Positions 1 to 7,447 of a stretch of 64,000 bases of DNA are shown here, one piece after another (positions within the stretch are counted from its first letter, which is position 1; each line of letters starts with the position of its first letter). The notes below the pieces were generated by a model. That model was not told the origin of the DNA, searched no databases, and saw only the letters and a list, made by a program, of their open reading frames with translations. A program made the position numbers and the translations under genes. The stretch lies in NCBI GenBank assembly GCA_965248855.1, contig CBDFKQ010000022.1, positions 1 to 64,000 on the forward strand. The letters are read 5' to 3'. Source of the stretch: CBDFKQ01 sp965248855 (lineage in GTDB: Bacteria > Bacteroidota > Bacteroidia > Cytophagales > 172606-1).

Positions 1-2
1 TT

Positions 3-1221
3 GATTTTAATGTTTGTCTGGTCTTACTTGCCGTGTTTGCCATTATAATTACTTTGGGTGGTATGAAAGTAATTGGGTATACAGATGTTATACAAGTTTT
101 CTTTTTAATTTTAGGCGGCCTGGTTACAACTTATATAGCGCTTGGTTTAGTTTCTGAACACTTTGGCGGAACAGGTATAATGAGTGGCTTTAACATGGTT
201 ATGGAAAAAGCACCTGACCATTTTCACATGATTTTTGATAAAAGCAGTCCTCATTACCCAAGTTTACCGGGTTTAACAGTATTGATAGGCGGAATGTGGG
301 TTACGAATTTAAGCTATTGGGGTTGCAATCAATATATCACTCAAAGGGCACTTGGTGCAGATTTGGGAACAGCCAGAAATGGTATTTTATTCGCCGCATT
401 TTTAAAATTATTAATGCCCGTGATAGTGGTATTGCCGGGTATTGCAGCTTATGTATTGTATAAAGACGGCATGTTTCAAACAGAGATGATGAGCAAAGGT
501 GTTTTATCAATGGATAGAGCATATCCTGTATTAATAGATTTATTGCCACAAGGTTTAAAAGGTTTATCTTTTGCCGCTTTAACCGCTGCTGTTGTTGCTT
601 CATTGGCAGGTAAGGCCAATAGCATTTCAACAATTTTTTCTTTGGATATCTATAGGAAATATATAAATGTGAATGTAACGGATAAGCAATTGGTTGCTAA
701 TGGAAGGCTTGTTGTAATTATTTCGATGGTTATAGCTATTGTTTTTGCAATTACTTCTTTTGGTGCATTTAATGATAAAGGTGGTTTTGAATTAATTCAG
801 GAATATACAGGGTTTGTTTCACCAGGTGTTTTTGCAGCATTTTTATTAGGTTTCTTTCTGGAAAAGAGCCAATTCGAACTGCAGCATTAGTATCTATTGT
901 TGGAGGCTTCCTGCTTTCTTTATTCTTTAAATTTATGCCAAATTTTATCGATTTATCTTTTTTGGCTAATTCTGGTTTTTCTTATTTGGATGCTAAAAGT
1001 GGACATTATGAAATGCCATTTTTGGATAGAATGGGATTTATTTTTTCAATTTGCGTGCTTTTATTGATGGTTGTAATTTCGCTTAGCAGATCCTAAAAGC
1101 TAAAAATAATCCTAAAGGACTTGAAATTGATGCTTCGATGTTCAGGCCTGCAAATTCATTTATCATTGGTGCCATATTGGTACTTGGTATAGTGGCAGCA
1201 CTTTATTTAAGATTTTGGTAA
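3..1221 (+). pseudogene. Sodium/solute symporter (SSS/SGLT family), 5'-truncated and frameshifted
   Basis: This is the C-terminal part of a sodium-coupled sugar/solute symporter of the inner membrane. The reading frame is already open at base 3, so the start lies outside the window. Repeated hydrophobic helices and the segment WVTNLSYWGCNQYITQRAL are typical of the SGLT branch. The first frame stops at 890, but coding clearly continues in other frames: KRANRTAALVSIVGG from about 859, and KAKNNPKGLEIDASMF through LYLRFW to the stop at 1219-1221. The breaks look like an extra C at 858, an extra T near 873-874, and near 1088-1098 either two extra A or one missing base. The protein would be intact if those bases were sequencing errors; otherwise it is a recent pseudogene. 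Confidence 0.85.
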
Positions 1222-1242
1222 AAAAAAATAATTTTCTTAATA

Positions 1243-1280
1243 AAAAAATCCCGATTGCTTAATTGCGATCGGGATTTTTT
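1243..1280 (+). terminator. Rho-independent terminator after the symporter
   Basis: Perfect 13-base arms at 1243-1255 and 1268-1280 enclose a 12-base loop. The stem core is ATCCCGAT/ATCGGGAT, preceded by an A run and followed by a T run, so it could terminate in either direction. It separates the symporter from the arsenic island. Confidence 0.8.
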
Positions 1281-1390
1281 TATTATATCATTTTATAAAG
1301 TTTTCAATAATTCTGAAAATATTAACGTTTAGAAACAATATTAAGCCTTAAAATAAAAAATAATTTATTTTTTATTTGATTTTAATTTAT

Positions 1391-1410
1391 TCATCGTAAT
1401 ATTGCAATAT
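1391..1410 (+). promoter_or_regulatory. Promoter and probable ArsR operator upstream of arsR1
   Basis: The 18-mer TCATCGTAATATTGCAAT (1391-1408) recurs exactly at 1765-1782 before arsM. It contains TAATATTG at 1397-1404, a variant of the Bacteroidota -7 box (TAnnTTTG), and the perfect palindrome ATATTGCAATAT at 1399-1410. The start codon is 12 bases downstream. ArsR proteins bind dyads overlapping the promoter, so this is inferred to be the autoregulatory operator. The -7-like part alone also occurs before unrelated genes, so only the longer identity and the dyad argue for an operator. Confidence 0.55.
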
Positions 1411-1421
1411 ATTATAACAAT

Positions 1422-1748
1422 ATGGGACTTAGTAAAACAGAAAGCTTTACAGAATATCAAAATAAAATGTCTGGTTATGCAAAGGCATTGGCACATCCGG
1501 CAAGGATAGCTATTTTGCAAGTGTTGATTAAAAATGCATGTATTTGTAGCGATATAGTTGAAGAGTTACCCATTGCTCAAGCGACTGTTTCACAACATTT
1601 AAAGGAATTAAAAACTGCAGGCATAATTAAAGGAAATATTGAAGGTACCAGCATCTGTTATTGTATTGATAAAAATGTATGGAAAGAAATAAATGAATCT
1701 TTTACCGGTTTTTTTAAAACCGTAAGTGTGGAGAGTATTTGCCGTTAA
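1422..1748 (+). CDS. arsR: ArsR/SmtB-family arsenic-responsive repressor (copy 1)
   Basis: A 108-residue winged-helix metalloregulator. The fold is visible as AHPARIAILQVL (helix 2 region), then CIC at 40-42, then the recognition helix around ATVSQHLKELKTAGIIKG (54-71) and a beta-wing ending in ICYCID. The C40-x-C42 pair matches the As(III)-sensing CxC of classical ArsR proteins, with C79, C81 and C107 as further thiols. In this family, metal binding releases the repressor from its operator. It sits directly behind a dyad-containing promoter and 54 bases ahead of arsM, whose own leader repeats the same motif, so it probably controls both. It is about 110 residues, as usual for the family. Confidence 0.9.
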   Translation: MGLSKTESFTEYQNKMSGYAKALAHPARIAILQVLIKNACICSDIVEELPIAQATVSQHLKELKTAGIIKGNIEGTSICYCIDKNVWKEINESFTGFFKTVSVESICR

Positions 1749-1764
1749 ATTTTTTTATATACAA

Positions 1765-1782
1765 TCATCGTAATATTGCAAT
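1765..1782 (+). promoter_or_regulatory. Second copy of the ars promoter/operator motif, before arsM
   Basis: An exact 18-base repeat of 1391-1408, including the -7-like TAATATTG at 1771-1778 and the 8-base dyad ATTGCAAT. The first copy's longer 12-base palindrome is not fully conserved here. It lies 20 bases before the arsM start at 1803, so arsM probably has its own ArsR-controlled promoter as well as read-through from arsR1. Confidence 0.5.
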
Positions 1783-1802
1783 CATTTAAACAGTTTATAA
1801 TT

Positions 1803-2657
1803 ATGGAAAATCAAATTCAAACACCTGAGCAACTCAAGGAAATTGTAAAGGAAAATTATTCTAAAATTGCTGATCAAAGCAAAGAATTTAATGAAAATTC
1901 TTGTTGCGGCGTTGGGTCAGGATGTTGCACTATCGATGAAGCTTTAATGTCGGAAGATTATACAAATCTATCCGGTTATGTGGCTGATGCAGACTTGGGT
2001 TTAGGCTGTGGCTTGCCAACAGAATTTGCAAAAATTAAACCGGGTGATATTGTAGTGGATCTTGGTTCGGGAGCAGGTAATGATTGCTTTGTTGCCCGAT
2101 CATTAACAGGAGAAAACGGAAAAGTAATAGGTATTGATTTTACTGAAAGAATGATTGAAAAGGCAAGGGCAAATGCAGATAAACTTGGATATAATAATGT
2201 TGAATTCAGATTAGGTGATATTGAGCAAATGCCAATTTCTGCTAATAGTGCTGATGTAGTTGTAAGTAATTGCGTTTTAAATCTTGTACCAAATAAATTT
2301 AAAGCATTTGCGGAAACATTAAGAGTACTAAAACCGGGCGGTCATTTTAGTGTATCGGATATAGTATTGGATGGAAAACTTCCTGAAGAATTAACAAAAA
2401 ATGCTGAAATGTATACGGGATGCATTTTAGGAGCAATCCAAAAAACGGACTATCTTGAAATTATTGACATTGTAGGATTTAAAAATATAACAGTTCAGAA
2501 ATCAAAACGGATTACTTTACCTGATGAAATATTAAAAAATTATTTAACTGAAAATGAAATTATTTCTTTCAAAACAGGTGGAACCGAAATTTACAGTATT
2601 ACGGTTTATGCCGAAAAACCAATACCATGTTGTGAACCGGGTTCAGGATGTTGTTAA
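1803..2657 (+). CDS. arsM: Arsenite S-adenosylmethionine methyltransferase
   Basis: A cytosolic enzyme that transfers methyl groups from SAM to trivalent arsenic, giving methylated and volatile arsenicals. The SAM motif VVDLGSGAGNDCF lies at about 84-96. The three cysteines that bind As(III) in ArsM enzymes are recognisable as C69 (GLGCGLP), C157 (VSNCVLN) and C207 (YTGCILG). Extra CC pairs sit near the N-terminus (34-35, 41-42) and at the end (CCEPGSGCC), as in many bacterial ArsM proteins. I chose the ATG at 1803 (MENQIQTPEQ). An in-frame start at 1776 would lie inside the promoter repeat. The length of 284 residues is normal for the family. Confidence 0.93.
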   Translation: MENQIQTPEQLKEIVKENYSKIADQSKEFNENSCCGVGSGCCTIDEALMSEDYTNLSGYVADADLGLGCGLPTEFAKIKPGDIVVDLGSGAGNDCFVARSLTGENGKVIGIDFTERMIEKARANADKLGYNNVEFRLGDIEQMPISANSADVVVSNCVLNLVPNKFKAFAETLRVLKPGGHFSVSDIVLDGKLPEELTKNAEMYTGCILGAIQKTDYLEIIDIVGFKNITVQKSKRITLPDEILKNYLTENEIISFKTGGTEIYSITVYAEKPIPCCEPGSGCC

Positions 2658-2704
2658 TAATTTGTGTTCAAAATTATTCCGGTATTTTAAAAAATGTTTA
2701 AAAT

Positions 2705-3145
2705 ATGAATATACAAATCAAGCAAGTAGAAAGTAATGACTATCTATCAATTCTAGAAATCTTAAAAAATGCTTCATTACCTTTTACCGATATTCCTTCT
2801 AATCTTTTTCATTTTTTCAAGGCAGAATCAGAAGGAAAAATAGTTGGAGTGATTGGATTAGAAATATATAATGAATATGCTTTATTGAGGTCTCTGGCAG
2901 TTTTAGAAGAGGCTAAGAATAAGGGACTTGGCAAGTTGTTGATAAATAAGGTGCTTGCTTACGCCTCTGAAAATAAAATTAAAGAGGTCTATTTGCTAAC
3001 AACCACTGCAGATAAATACTTTGAAAAGATTGGTTTTGAATTAATAAATCGAGAACAAGTACCTTTAAAAATCAAAGAGTCAGAGCAATTTATAGAAACG
3101 TGTCCTTCCACAGCATTGGTTTTAAAAAAGATAATATATAACTAA
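2705..3145 (+). CDS. GNAT N-acetyltransferase, ArsN2-like
   Basis: A 146-residue GCN5-related acetyltransferase. The acetyl-CoA-binding segment is EEAKNKGLGKLLINKVLAYA (about 75-94), preceded by the central strand LRSLAVL, and the C-terminal half has KYFEKIGFELINR. The ending TCPSTALVLKK resembles the ArsN2-type acetyltransferases of ars operons; the related ArsN1 detoxifies the organoarsenical phosphinothricin analogue AST. The gene starts 47 bases after arsM and precedes the second arsR, which supports a role in arsenical detoxification. The substrate is not provable from sequence. Confidence 0.75.
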   Translation: MNIQIKQVESNDYLSILEILKNASLPFTDIPSNLFHFFKAESEGKIVGVIGLEIYNEYALLRSLAVLEEAKNKGLGKLLINKVLAYASENKIKEVYLLTTTADKYFEKIGFELINREQVPLKIKESEQFIETCPSTALVLKKIIYN

Positions 3146-3154
3146 TAATTATCC

Positions 3155-3188
3155 ATTAAGTATGTTGTATGTTTACAACATACTTAAT
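3155..3188 (+). promoter_or_regulatory. Perfect 15-base inverted repeat: operator of the second arsR
   Basis: The arms are 3155-3169 (ATTAAGTATGTTGTA) and 3174-3188 (TACAACATACTTAAT), exact reverse complements around a 4-base spacer. The dyad ends 3 bases before the ATG at 3192 and covers an alternative upstream in-frame ATG at 3162. This makes 3162 unlikely as the start and marks the dyad as an autoregulatory repressor site. It differs in sequence from the arsR1 motif, so the two repressors probably recognise different operators. Confidence 0.7.
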
Positions 3189-3191
3189 TTT

Positions 3192-3524
3192 ATGCACGCT
3201 AAAACTTTAGATTTTGACACAAGGCAACAAGAAGTTGCCAGGTTTGGTAAACTTATTTCCCATCCTGCAAGAGTGGCAATCATTCAACTATTGGCTGAAA
3301 AAAAATCTTGTTTTTCAGGTGATATAGCTAATGAAATCCCTCTTAACAGGGCCACAGTTTCACAGCATTTACAAGAGCTGAAAGATGCCGGTATTATTAA
3401 AGGTGAAATATCGGGAAATAAAGTTTGCTATTGCCTTGAGGCAGACGAATTTAATAGAATGAAAAACCTGCTTACAGTTTTCTTTGCCGAAACGATTATA
3501 AATGACAATACCTGTGGTTGTTAA
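3192..3524 (+). CDS. arsR: ArsR/SmtB-family repressor (copy 2)
   Basis: A winged-helix repressor of 110 residues, counted from ATG 3192 (MHAKTLDFDT). The HTH region reads LNRATVSQHLQELKDAGIIKG (about 51-71). Unlike copy 1 it lacks the CxC sensor in helix 3: only C40 remains (SCFSGDI). It has C79 and C81 in the wing and a C-terminal CGC (108-110), suggesting a different thiol arrangement for sensing As(III). The helix and wing segments are close to copy 1, so the two are paralogues. It overlaps nothing and ends 14 bases before the metallophosphoesterase ATG. It probably controls the 3192-6524 operon through the dyad at its start. Confidence 0.9.
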   Translation: MHAKTLDFDTRQQEVARFGKLISHPARVAIIQLLAEKKSCFSGDIANEIPLNRATVSQHLQELKDAGIIKGEISGNKVCYCLEADEFNRMKNLLTVFFAETIINDNTCGC

Positions 3525-3538
3525 ACTTTAATAAAATT

Positions 3539-4312
3539 ATGAAAATCGCCCTTTTTAGTGACATACACGCAAATTTACCTGCTTTAGAAGCAGTATTGGC
3601 TGACATAGACAGCAAAAATCCTGATGCTATATATTGCCAGGGTGATTTAGTTGGTTATGCAACTTTTCCAAATGAGGTAATTAACCTAATAAGGGAGAGA
3701 AAAATACCAACCATTGCAGGAAACTATGATGAAGGCATCGGCCTATTTTCTAATGATTGCGGTTGCGCCTACAAAACTCAAACTGATAAAGATGCCGGGG
3801 CCATTTCGATTGCCTACACCAATGAAGTAGTAAAAGATGAAGAAAGATTGTTTTTGAAAAATCTTCCCCGTCACCTAGCAATTGATTTTGAATTCAATCA
3901 CGAGAAATTCAAATTATTGATGGTTCATGGCAGCCCCCGTAAAATTAACGAATATCTTTTTGAAGACAGGGATGAAAAGAGCATGGTTCGTATTATGGAA
4001 GACGCCCATGCCGATATCATGACCTTTGGCCATACCCACAAACCGTATCATAGAAAAATGGCTTACGAAAAAGACGGACAAACTTTTTATCGTCATGCTA
4101 TTAATATCGGTTCGGTTGGTAAACCGAAAGATGGTGATACAAGGGCCTGCTATGTAATGCTTACCATAAATCCTGAAACCTCAATGGCAAATCTCGATAG
4201 CATTCAGGTAGAATTTATTCGTGTTGAATATGATATTGAGAAAACGGCAACTTCCATAGAAGCAACGAAATTACCTAATGAGTATGCGGATATGCTTAGA
4301 AAAGCATATTAA
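3539..4312 (+). CDS. Metallophosphoesterase of the calcineurin-like/YfcE type within the ars operon
   Basis: A 257-residue cytosolic metal-dependent phosphoesterase. The motifs are in order: DIHAN near residue 8, GDLVGYA near 36, GNYDEG near 62, MVHGSPR near 123 and GHTHKPY near 157. These supply the Asp, His and Asn ligands of a two-metal centre. Start ATG 3539 (MKIALFSDIH) is preferred because the family begins with this strand and an upstream start at 3518 would overlap arsR2. The gene lies between arsR2 and the ArsC-like gene with short gaps, so it is co-transcribed. Its substrate and role in arsenic handling are unknown. Confidence 0.85.
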   Translation: MKIALFSDIHANLPALEAVLADIDSKNPDAIYCQGDLVGYATFPNEVINLIRERKIPTIAGNYDEGIGLFSNDCGCAYKTQTDKDAGAISIAYTNEVVKDEERLFLKNLPRHLAIDFEFNHEKFKLLMVHGSPRKINEYLFEDRDEKSMVRIMEDAHADIMTFGHTHKPYHRKMAYEKDGQTFYRHAINIGSVGKPKDGDTRACYVMLTINPETSMANLDSIQVEFIRVEYDIEKTATSIEATKLPNEYADMLRKAY

Positions 4313-4337
4313 CCCTCCAATTGTAAAATAAAATTCC

Positions 4338-5057
4338 ATGAAAATCAAATTTGTAATAGTAGGATTTATCCTGATGGCCTTAAATAGTTTCAAGTATGCT
4401 GATTTTAATAAAAATGAAGATAATAATTCTAAAACAGTTTTTTATCCTACAATACAAACCTATTTAGAATCTGTTAAAAAGGACTTTAGTAAAATTACTG
4501 ATGACAGAAAGAAAAAAATCAAAAAAATTGCTGATTTTATAAAAGTTAAAAAATCTGCCAAAGAGAAAATAAATTTACTCTTTATCTGTACTCATAATTC
4601 TCGCCGAAGCCACATGAGCCAAATTTGGTCGACTGTGGCAGCAGAATATTACGGAGTAAAAAATGTTATCACATTTTCAGGAGGAACTGAAGTAAGTGCT
4701 TTTAATCCAAGGGCAGTGAGCGCTATGGAAAGGGCAGGATTTTTAATTTCCAAAACAGGAAATAATGAAAAAAACCCACTTTATGAAGTTAAATATGCTG
4801 ACAAAGAAGAACCAATAAGAGCTTTTTCAAAAAGATATGACGACATAGTTAATCCTCATAATAATTTTTGTGCAGTAATGACTTGCTCTCAAGCCGACAA
4901 AGCTTGCCCTAATGTTAATGGTGCAACAGAGAGAATTTCTATTCCTTATGAAGATCCTAAAGCCTTTGATGGAACTGCTGAAGAAACGGAAAAGTATGAT
5001 GAAAGATGTAAACAAATTGCCACCGAAATGATGTATTTATTTTCATTAGTTAAATAA
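4338..5057 (+). CDS. arsC: ArsC-like low-molecular-weight phosphatase / arsenate reductase with hydrophobic N-terminal extension
   Basis: The LMW-phosphatase loop is FICTHNSRRSHMSQ with catalytic C84 and R90. Further cysteines C178, C183 and C190 lie in the region where thioredoxin-type arsenate reductases carry their resolving thiols, and a YEDPKAFDG segment (205-212) supplies the usual Asp-Pro. The core from about residue 36 matches the roughly 200-residue proteins of Bacteroidota ars operons, which reduce arsenate to arsenite. The first 25 residues (MKIKFVIVGFILMALNSF and following) form an extra hydrophobic stretch resembling a signal peptide or anchor. The only other in-frame ATG (4374) does not remove it. 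A cytosolic reductase would not need this, so either the protein is exported or anchored, or translation starts elsewhere. Confidence 0.8.
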   Translation: MKIKFVIVGFILMALNSFKYADFNKNEDNNSKTVFYPTIQTYLESVKKDFSKITDDRKKKIKKIADFIKVKKSAKEKINLLFICTHNSRRSHMSQIWSTVAAEYYGVKNVITFSGGTEVSAFNPRAVSAMERAGFLISKTGNNEKNPLYEVKYADKEEPIRAFSKRYDDIVNPHNNFCAVMTCSQADKACPNVNGATERISIPYEDPKAFDGTAEETEKYDERCKQIATEMMYLFSLVK

Positions 5058-5068
5058 AAAATCAACCT

Positions 5069-5449
5069 ATGAACTTCCCAAACGAATTAAAATATTCAAA
5101 AGAACATACCTGGTTAAGGATAGAAGATGAAATTGCAATAATCGGGATTACAGAATTTGCACAAAGTGAATTGGGGGAAATTGTGTATGTAGATATGCCT
5201 AATGTAGGTCTAAAATTCAAACAAGAGGAAGTTTTTGGAAGCATAGAAGCCTTAAAAACAGTATCAGATTTGTTTATGCCAATTGGTGGTGAGATTATCG
5301 AAGTAAATAAAAATCTGTTAAAAAATCCTACCAAAGTTAATACTGAGCCCTATGGGGATGGATGGATTATTAAAATTAAACCTGTTGATCTAACTGAATT
5401 AAATAAAATTCATAACAGCGAAGAATATAAAGAATTAACCGGGCAGTAG
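5069..5449 (+). CDS. GcvH-like lipoyl-carrier protein inside the ars operon
   Basis: A 126-residue protein of full H-protein length. It has the lipoyl-domain signature VFGSIEALKTVSDLFMPIGGEI with acceptor lysine K63, N-terminal YSKEHTWLRIEDEIAIIGIT, and C-terminal PYGDGWIIKIKP. H protein carries aminomethyl groups in the glycine cleavage system, with lipoate added to the lysine. No GcvT, GcvP or lipoate ligase is nearby. Instead the gene sits 11 bases after arsC and 16 bases before acr3. Dihydrolipoyl thiols bind As(III) tightly, so a dedicated arsenic-related role is an attractive inference, but it could simply be a second copy of housekeeping gcvH. Confidence 0.88.
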   Translation: MNFPNELKYSKEHTWLRIEDEIAIIGITEFAQSELGEIVYVDMPNVGLKFKQEEVFGSIEALKTVSDLFMPIGGEIIEVNKNLLKNPTKVNTEPYGDGWIIKIKPVDLTELNKIHNSEEYKELTGQ

Positions 5450-5465
5450 TATTATAATAATAAAA

Positions 5466-6524
5466 ATGGAAACTAGCATAAATGAAGTTAAGTCAGTAAA
5501 AAAATTATCATTCCTGGATCGTTATTTGACCTTATGGATCTTTCTGGCAATGGCCCTTGGGATATTGTTAGGAAATTTTATACCTGAGTTGCCACAATTT
5601 ATTAATAGGTTCCAATCAGGGACAACCAATGTGCCTTTGGCCATTGGCTTAATATTAATGATGTACCCGCCACTTGCAAAAGTTAAATTTGAAGAGCTGG
5701 GAAAAGTATTTAAGAATACAAAGATTTTAGGTTTGTCCTTAATTCAAAATTGGATTATTGGCCCTGTTTTAATGTTTTTCTTAGCCATTATTTTATTGCC
5801 TGACAAACCGGATTATATGATTGGATTAATCATGATCGGGATTGCCAGGTGTATTGCCATGGTGATAGTTTGGAACGACCTGGCCAAAGGTGATAATGAA
5901 TATGTGGCAGGGCTTATAGCTTTTAATTCTATTTTCCAGGTTATTTTTTATAGTATTTATGCTTATGTTTTTGTAACTATTTTACCCCCATTATTTGGAA
6001 TAAAAGGTGTTGAAGTAAATATTAGTATTGGTAAAATTGCCGAAAGCGTTTTTATTTATTTAGGCATTCCATTTATAGCGGGGATGGTTACCAGGTATCT
6101 ACTTTTGAAAAGAAAAGGTAAAGCATGGTACAATGAGAAATTTATTCCCACTATCAGCCCTGTTACATTAATAGCTTTATTATTTACAATCGTTGTCATG
6201 TTTAGTTTTAAGGGTAAGTTAATTGTTCAAATCCCTTTGGACGTGGTCAGGATTGCCATACCATTGATTTTATACTTTGTAATCATGTTTTTTTCAGCAT
6301 TCTATTTGGCAAAAAGTGCAGGTGCGGATTATGCGAAATCAACATCATTGGCTTTTACGGCTGCCGGAAATAATTTTGAACTGGGAATAGCCGTTGCTAT
6401 TGCGGTTTTTGGAATTAATTCTGGGGTTGCATTTGCTGCAGTTGTTGGCCCGCTAATTGAAGTTCCCGTATTAATTCTGCTTGTGAATGTAGCCTTGAAA
6501 CAACAGAAATATTTTAAAAATTAA
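5466..6524 (+). CDS. acr3: Arsenite efflux permease, ACR3 family
   Basis: A 352-residue inner-membrane permease with about ten helices that expels As(III) using the proton gradient. The ACR3 hallmark IGIARCIAMVIVWNDLA places the essential cysteine at C129, and the second conserved helix AFTAAGNNFELGIAVAI places the key glutamate at E305. The gene closes the arsenic operon. It is followed by about 57 bases of A-rich DNA and then a new promoter. ATG 5466 gives a normal cytoplasmic N-terminus (METSINEVKS). Confidence 0.95.
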   Translation: METSINEVKSVKKLSFLDRYLTLWIFLAMALGILLGNFIPELPQFINRFQSGTTNVPLAIGLILMMYPPLAKVKFEELGKVFKNTKILGLSLIQNWIIGPVLMFFLAIILLPDKPDYMIGLIMIGIARCIAMVIVWNDLAKGDNEYVAGLIAFNSIFQVIFYSIYAYVFVTILPPLFGIKGVEVNISIGKIAESVFIYLGIPFIAGMVTRYLLLKRKGKAWYNEKFIPTISPVTLIALLFTIVVMFSFKGKLIVQIPLDVVRIAIPLILYFVIMFFSAFYLAKSAGADYAKSTSLAFTAAGNNFELGIAVAIAVFGINSGVAFAAVVGPLIEVPVLILLVNVALKQQKYFKN

Positions 6525-6561
6525 AAACAAAAAAACAAATCCTAAAACTGTTTATAAATAA

Positions 6562-6589
6562 TTGAATAAAATTTATTTTTATAATATTG
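6562..6589 (+). promoter_or_regulatory. Probable promoter of the aminotransferase gene
   Basis: A TTG at 6562-6564 and TAATATTG at 6582-6589 fit the spaced -33/-7 pattern of Bacteroidota sigma factor promoters. The ATG follows at 6611. This indicates that the genes after acr3 start a separate transcription unit. Confidence 0.45.
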
Positions 6590-6610
6590 CAGAATAAACA
6601 TTTTTATTAA

Positions 6611-7432
6611 ATGCAAAATCTTTTATATTATATAAATGGCGAAATCATCGGTTCGGATAAAGCATTTATCCGAATTGATGATTTAGGTTTATTAAGGGGA
6701 TACGGGATATTTGATTTTTTTCGTGCAATTGACGGTAAACCCATTTTTTTAGAAGATCATTTAGATCGCTTAGAAAATTCCGTACGCTTGATGGATATTC
6801 CATTAAATAAAAGCCGTGAAGATTTAAAAAAAGAAATTTTAAATATTATTAAAATCAACCCTAATAAAATATTAGGTGTAAAATTGGTTGTTACAGGCGG
6901 ATATTCCGATGATGGGTATGAACCTGCAAGTAAACCGAATATTTTAATAATGGCTAAACCATTTACTTTTTCTGACCCTGAAACCGGTTTAAAATTACTT
7001 TCGATAGAATATCAAAGAGAAATACCGGAAATTAAAACTACCAATTATATTGTACCTATCAGAGCGCTAAAAAAACAAAGAGAAACAGCTTCCGATGATG
7101 TTTTGTATTACCGAAATAATTTGATTTCCGAATCATCCCGCAGTAATATTTTTATAATAAAAAATGAAAAAATAATTACTCCAAAAAGCGGTGTTTTATT
7201 TGGTGTGACAAGAAAACATCTCATAAAAATTATAAAAAATACATTTGAAATTGAAGAAAGGGATGTGAGTATAAATGAACTTATGGATGCTGATGAAATA
7301 TTTACTACATCAAGCTCAAAAAGAATTATTGCCATAAACAATGTAGACGGGAAAATATTTAGTAATGATAAACCGGGTAAAATTACCGTTAAGCTTCAGG
7401 AATTATTTTTAAACTACGAGAACAGCTTATAA
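6611..7432 (+). CDS. Class IV (fold-type IV) PLP-dependent aminotransferase
   Basis: A 273-residue member of the BCAT/D-alanine aminotransferase/aminodeoxychorismate lyase superfamily. It begins YINGEIIGSDKAFIRIDDLGLLRGYGIFDFFR, the typical N-terminal domain. It continues with EIKTTNYIVPIRAL, which carries the likely PLP lysine near 138, then NLISESSRSNIFIIKN and PKSGVLFGVTRKHLI. These fix the fold; the precise substrate (branched-chain amino acid, D-amino acid or aminodeoxychorismate) is not decided by anything I can see. It has its own promoter and is followed 15 bases later by a GNAT gene. Confidence 0.85.
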   Translation: MQNLLYYINGEIIGSDKAFIRIDDLGLLRGYGIFDFFRAIDGKPIFLEDHLDRLENSVRLMDIPLNKSREDLKKEILNIIKINPNKILGVKLVVTGGYSDDGYEPASKPNILIMAKPFTFSDPETGLKLLSIEYQREIPEIKTTNYIVPIRALKKQRETASDDVLYYRNNLISESSRSNIFIIKNEKIITPKSGVLFGVTRKHLIKIIKNTFEIEERDVSINELMDADEIFTTSSSKRIIAINNVDGKIFSNDKPGKITVKLQELFLNYENSL

Positions 7433-7447
7433 TTATAAAATAACACA

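Noticed and set aside
2554..2736. A 60-residue frame overlapping the end of arsM
   Set aside because: It overlaps arsM in another frame and the start of the GNAT gene, and shows no protein-like features.
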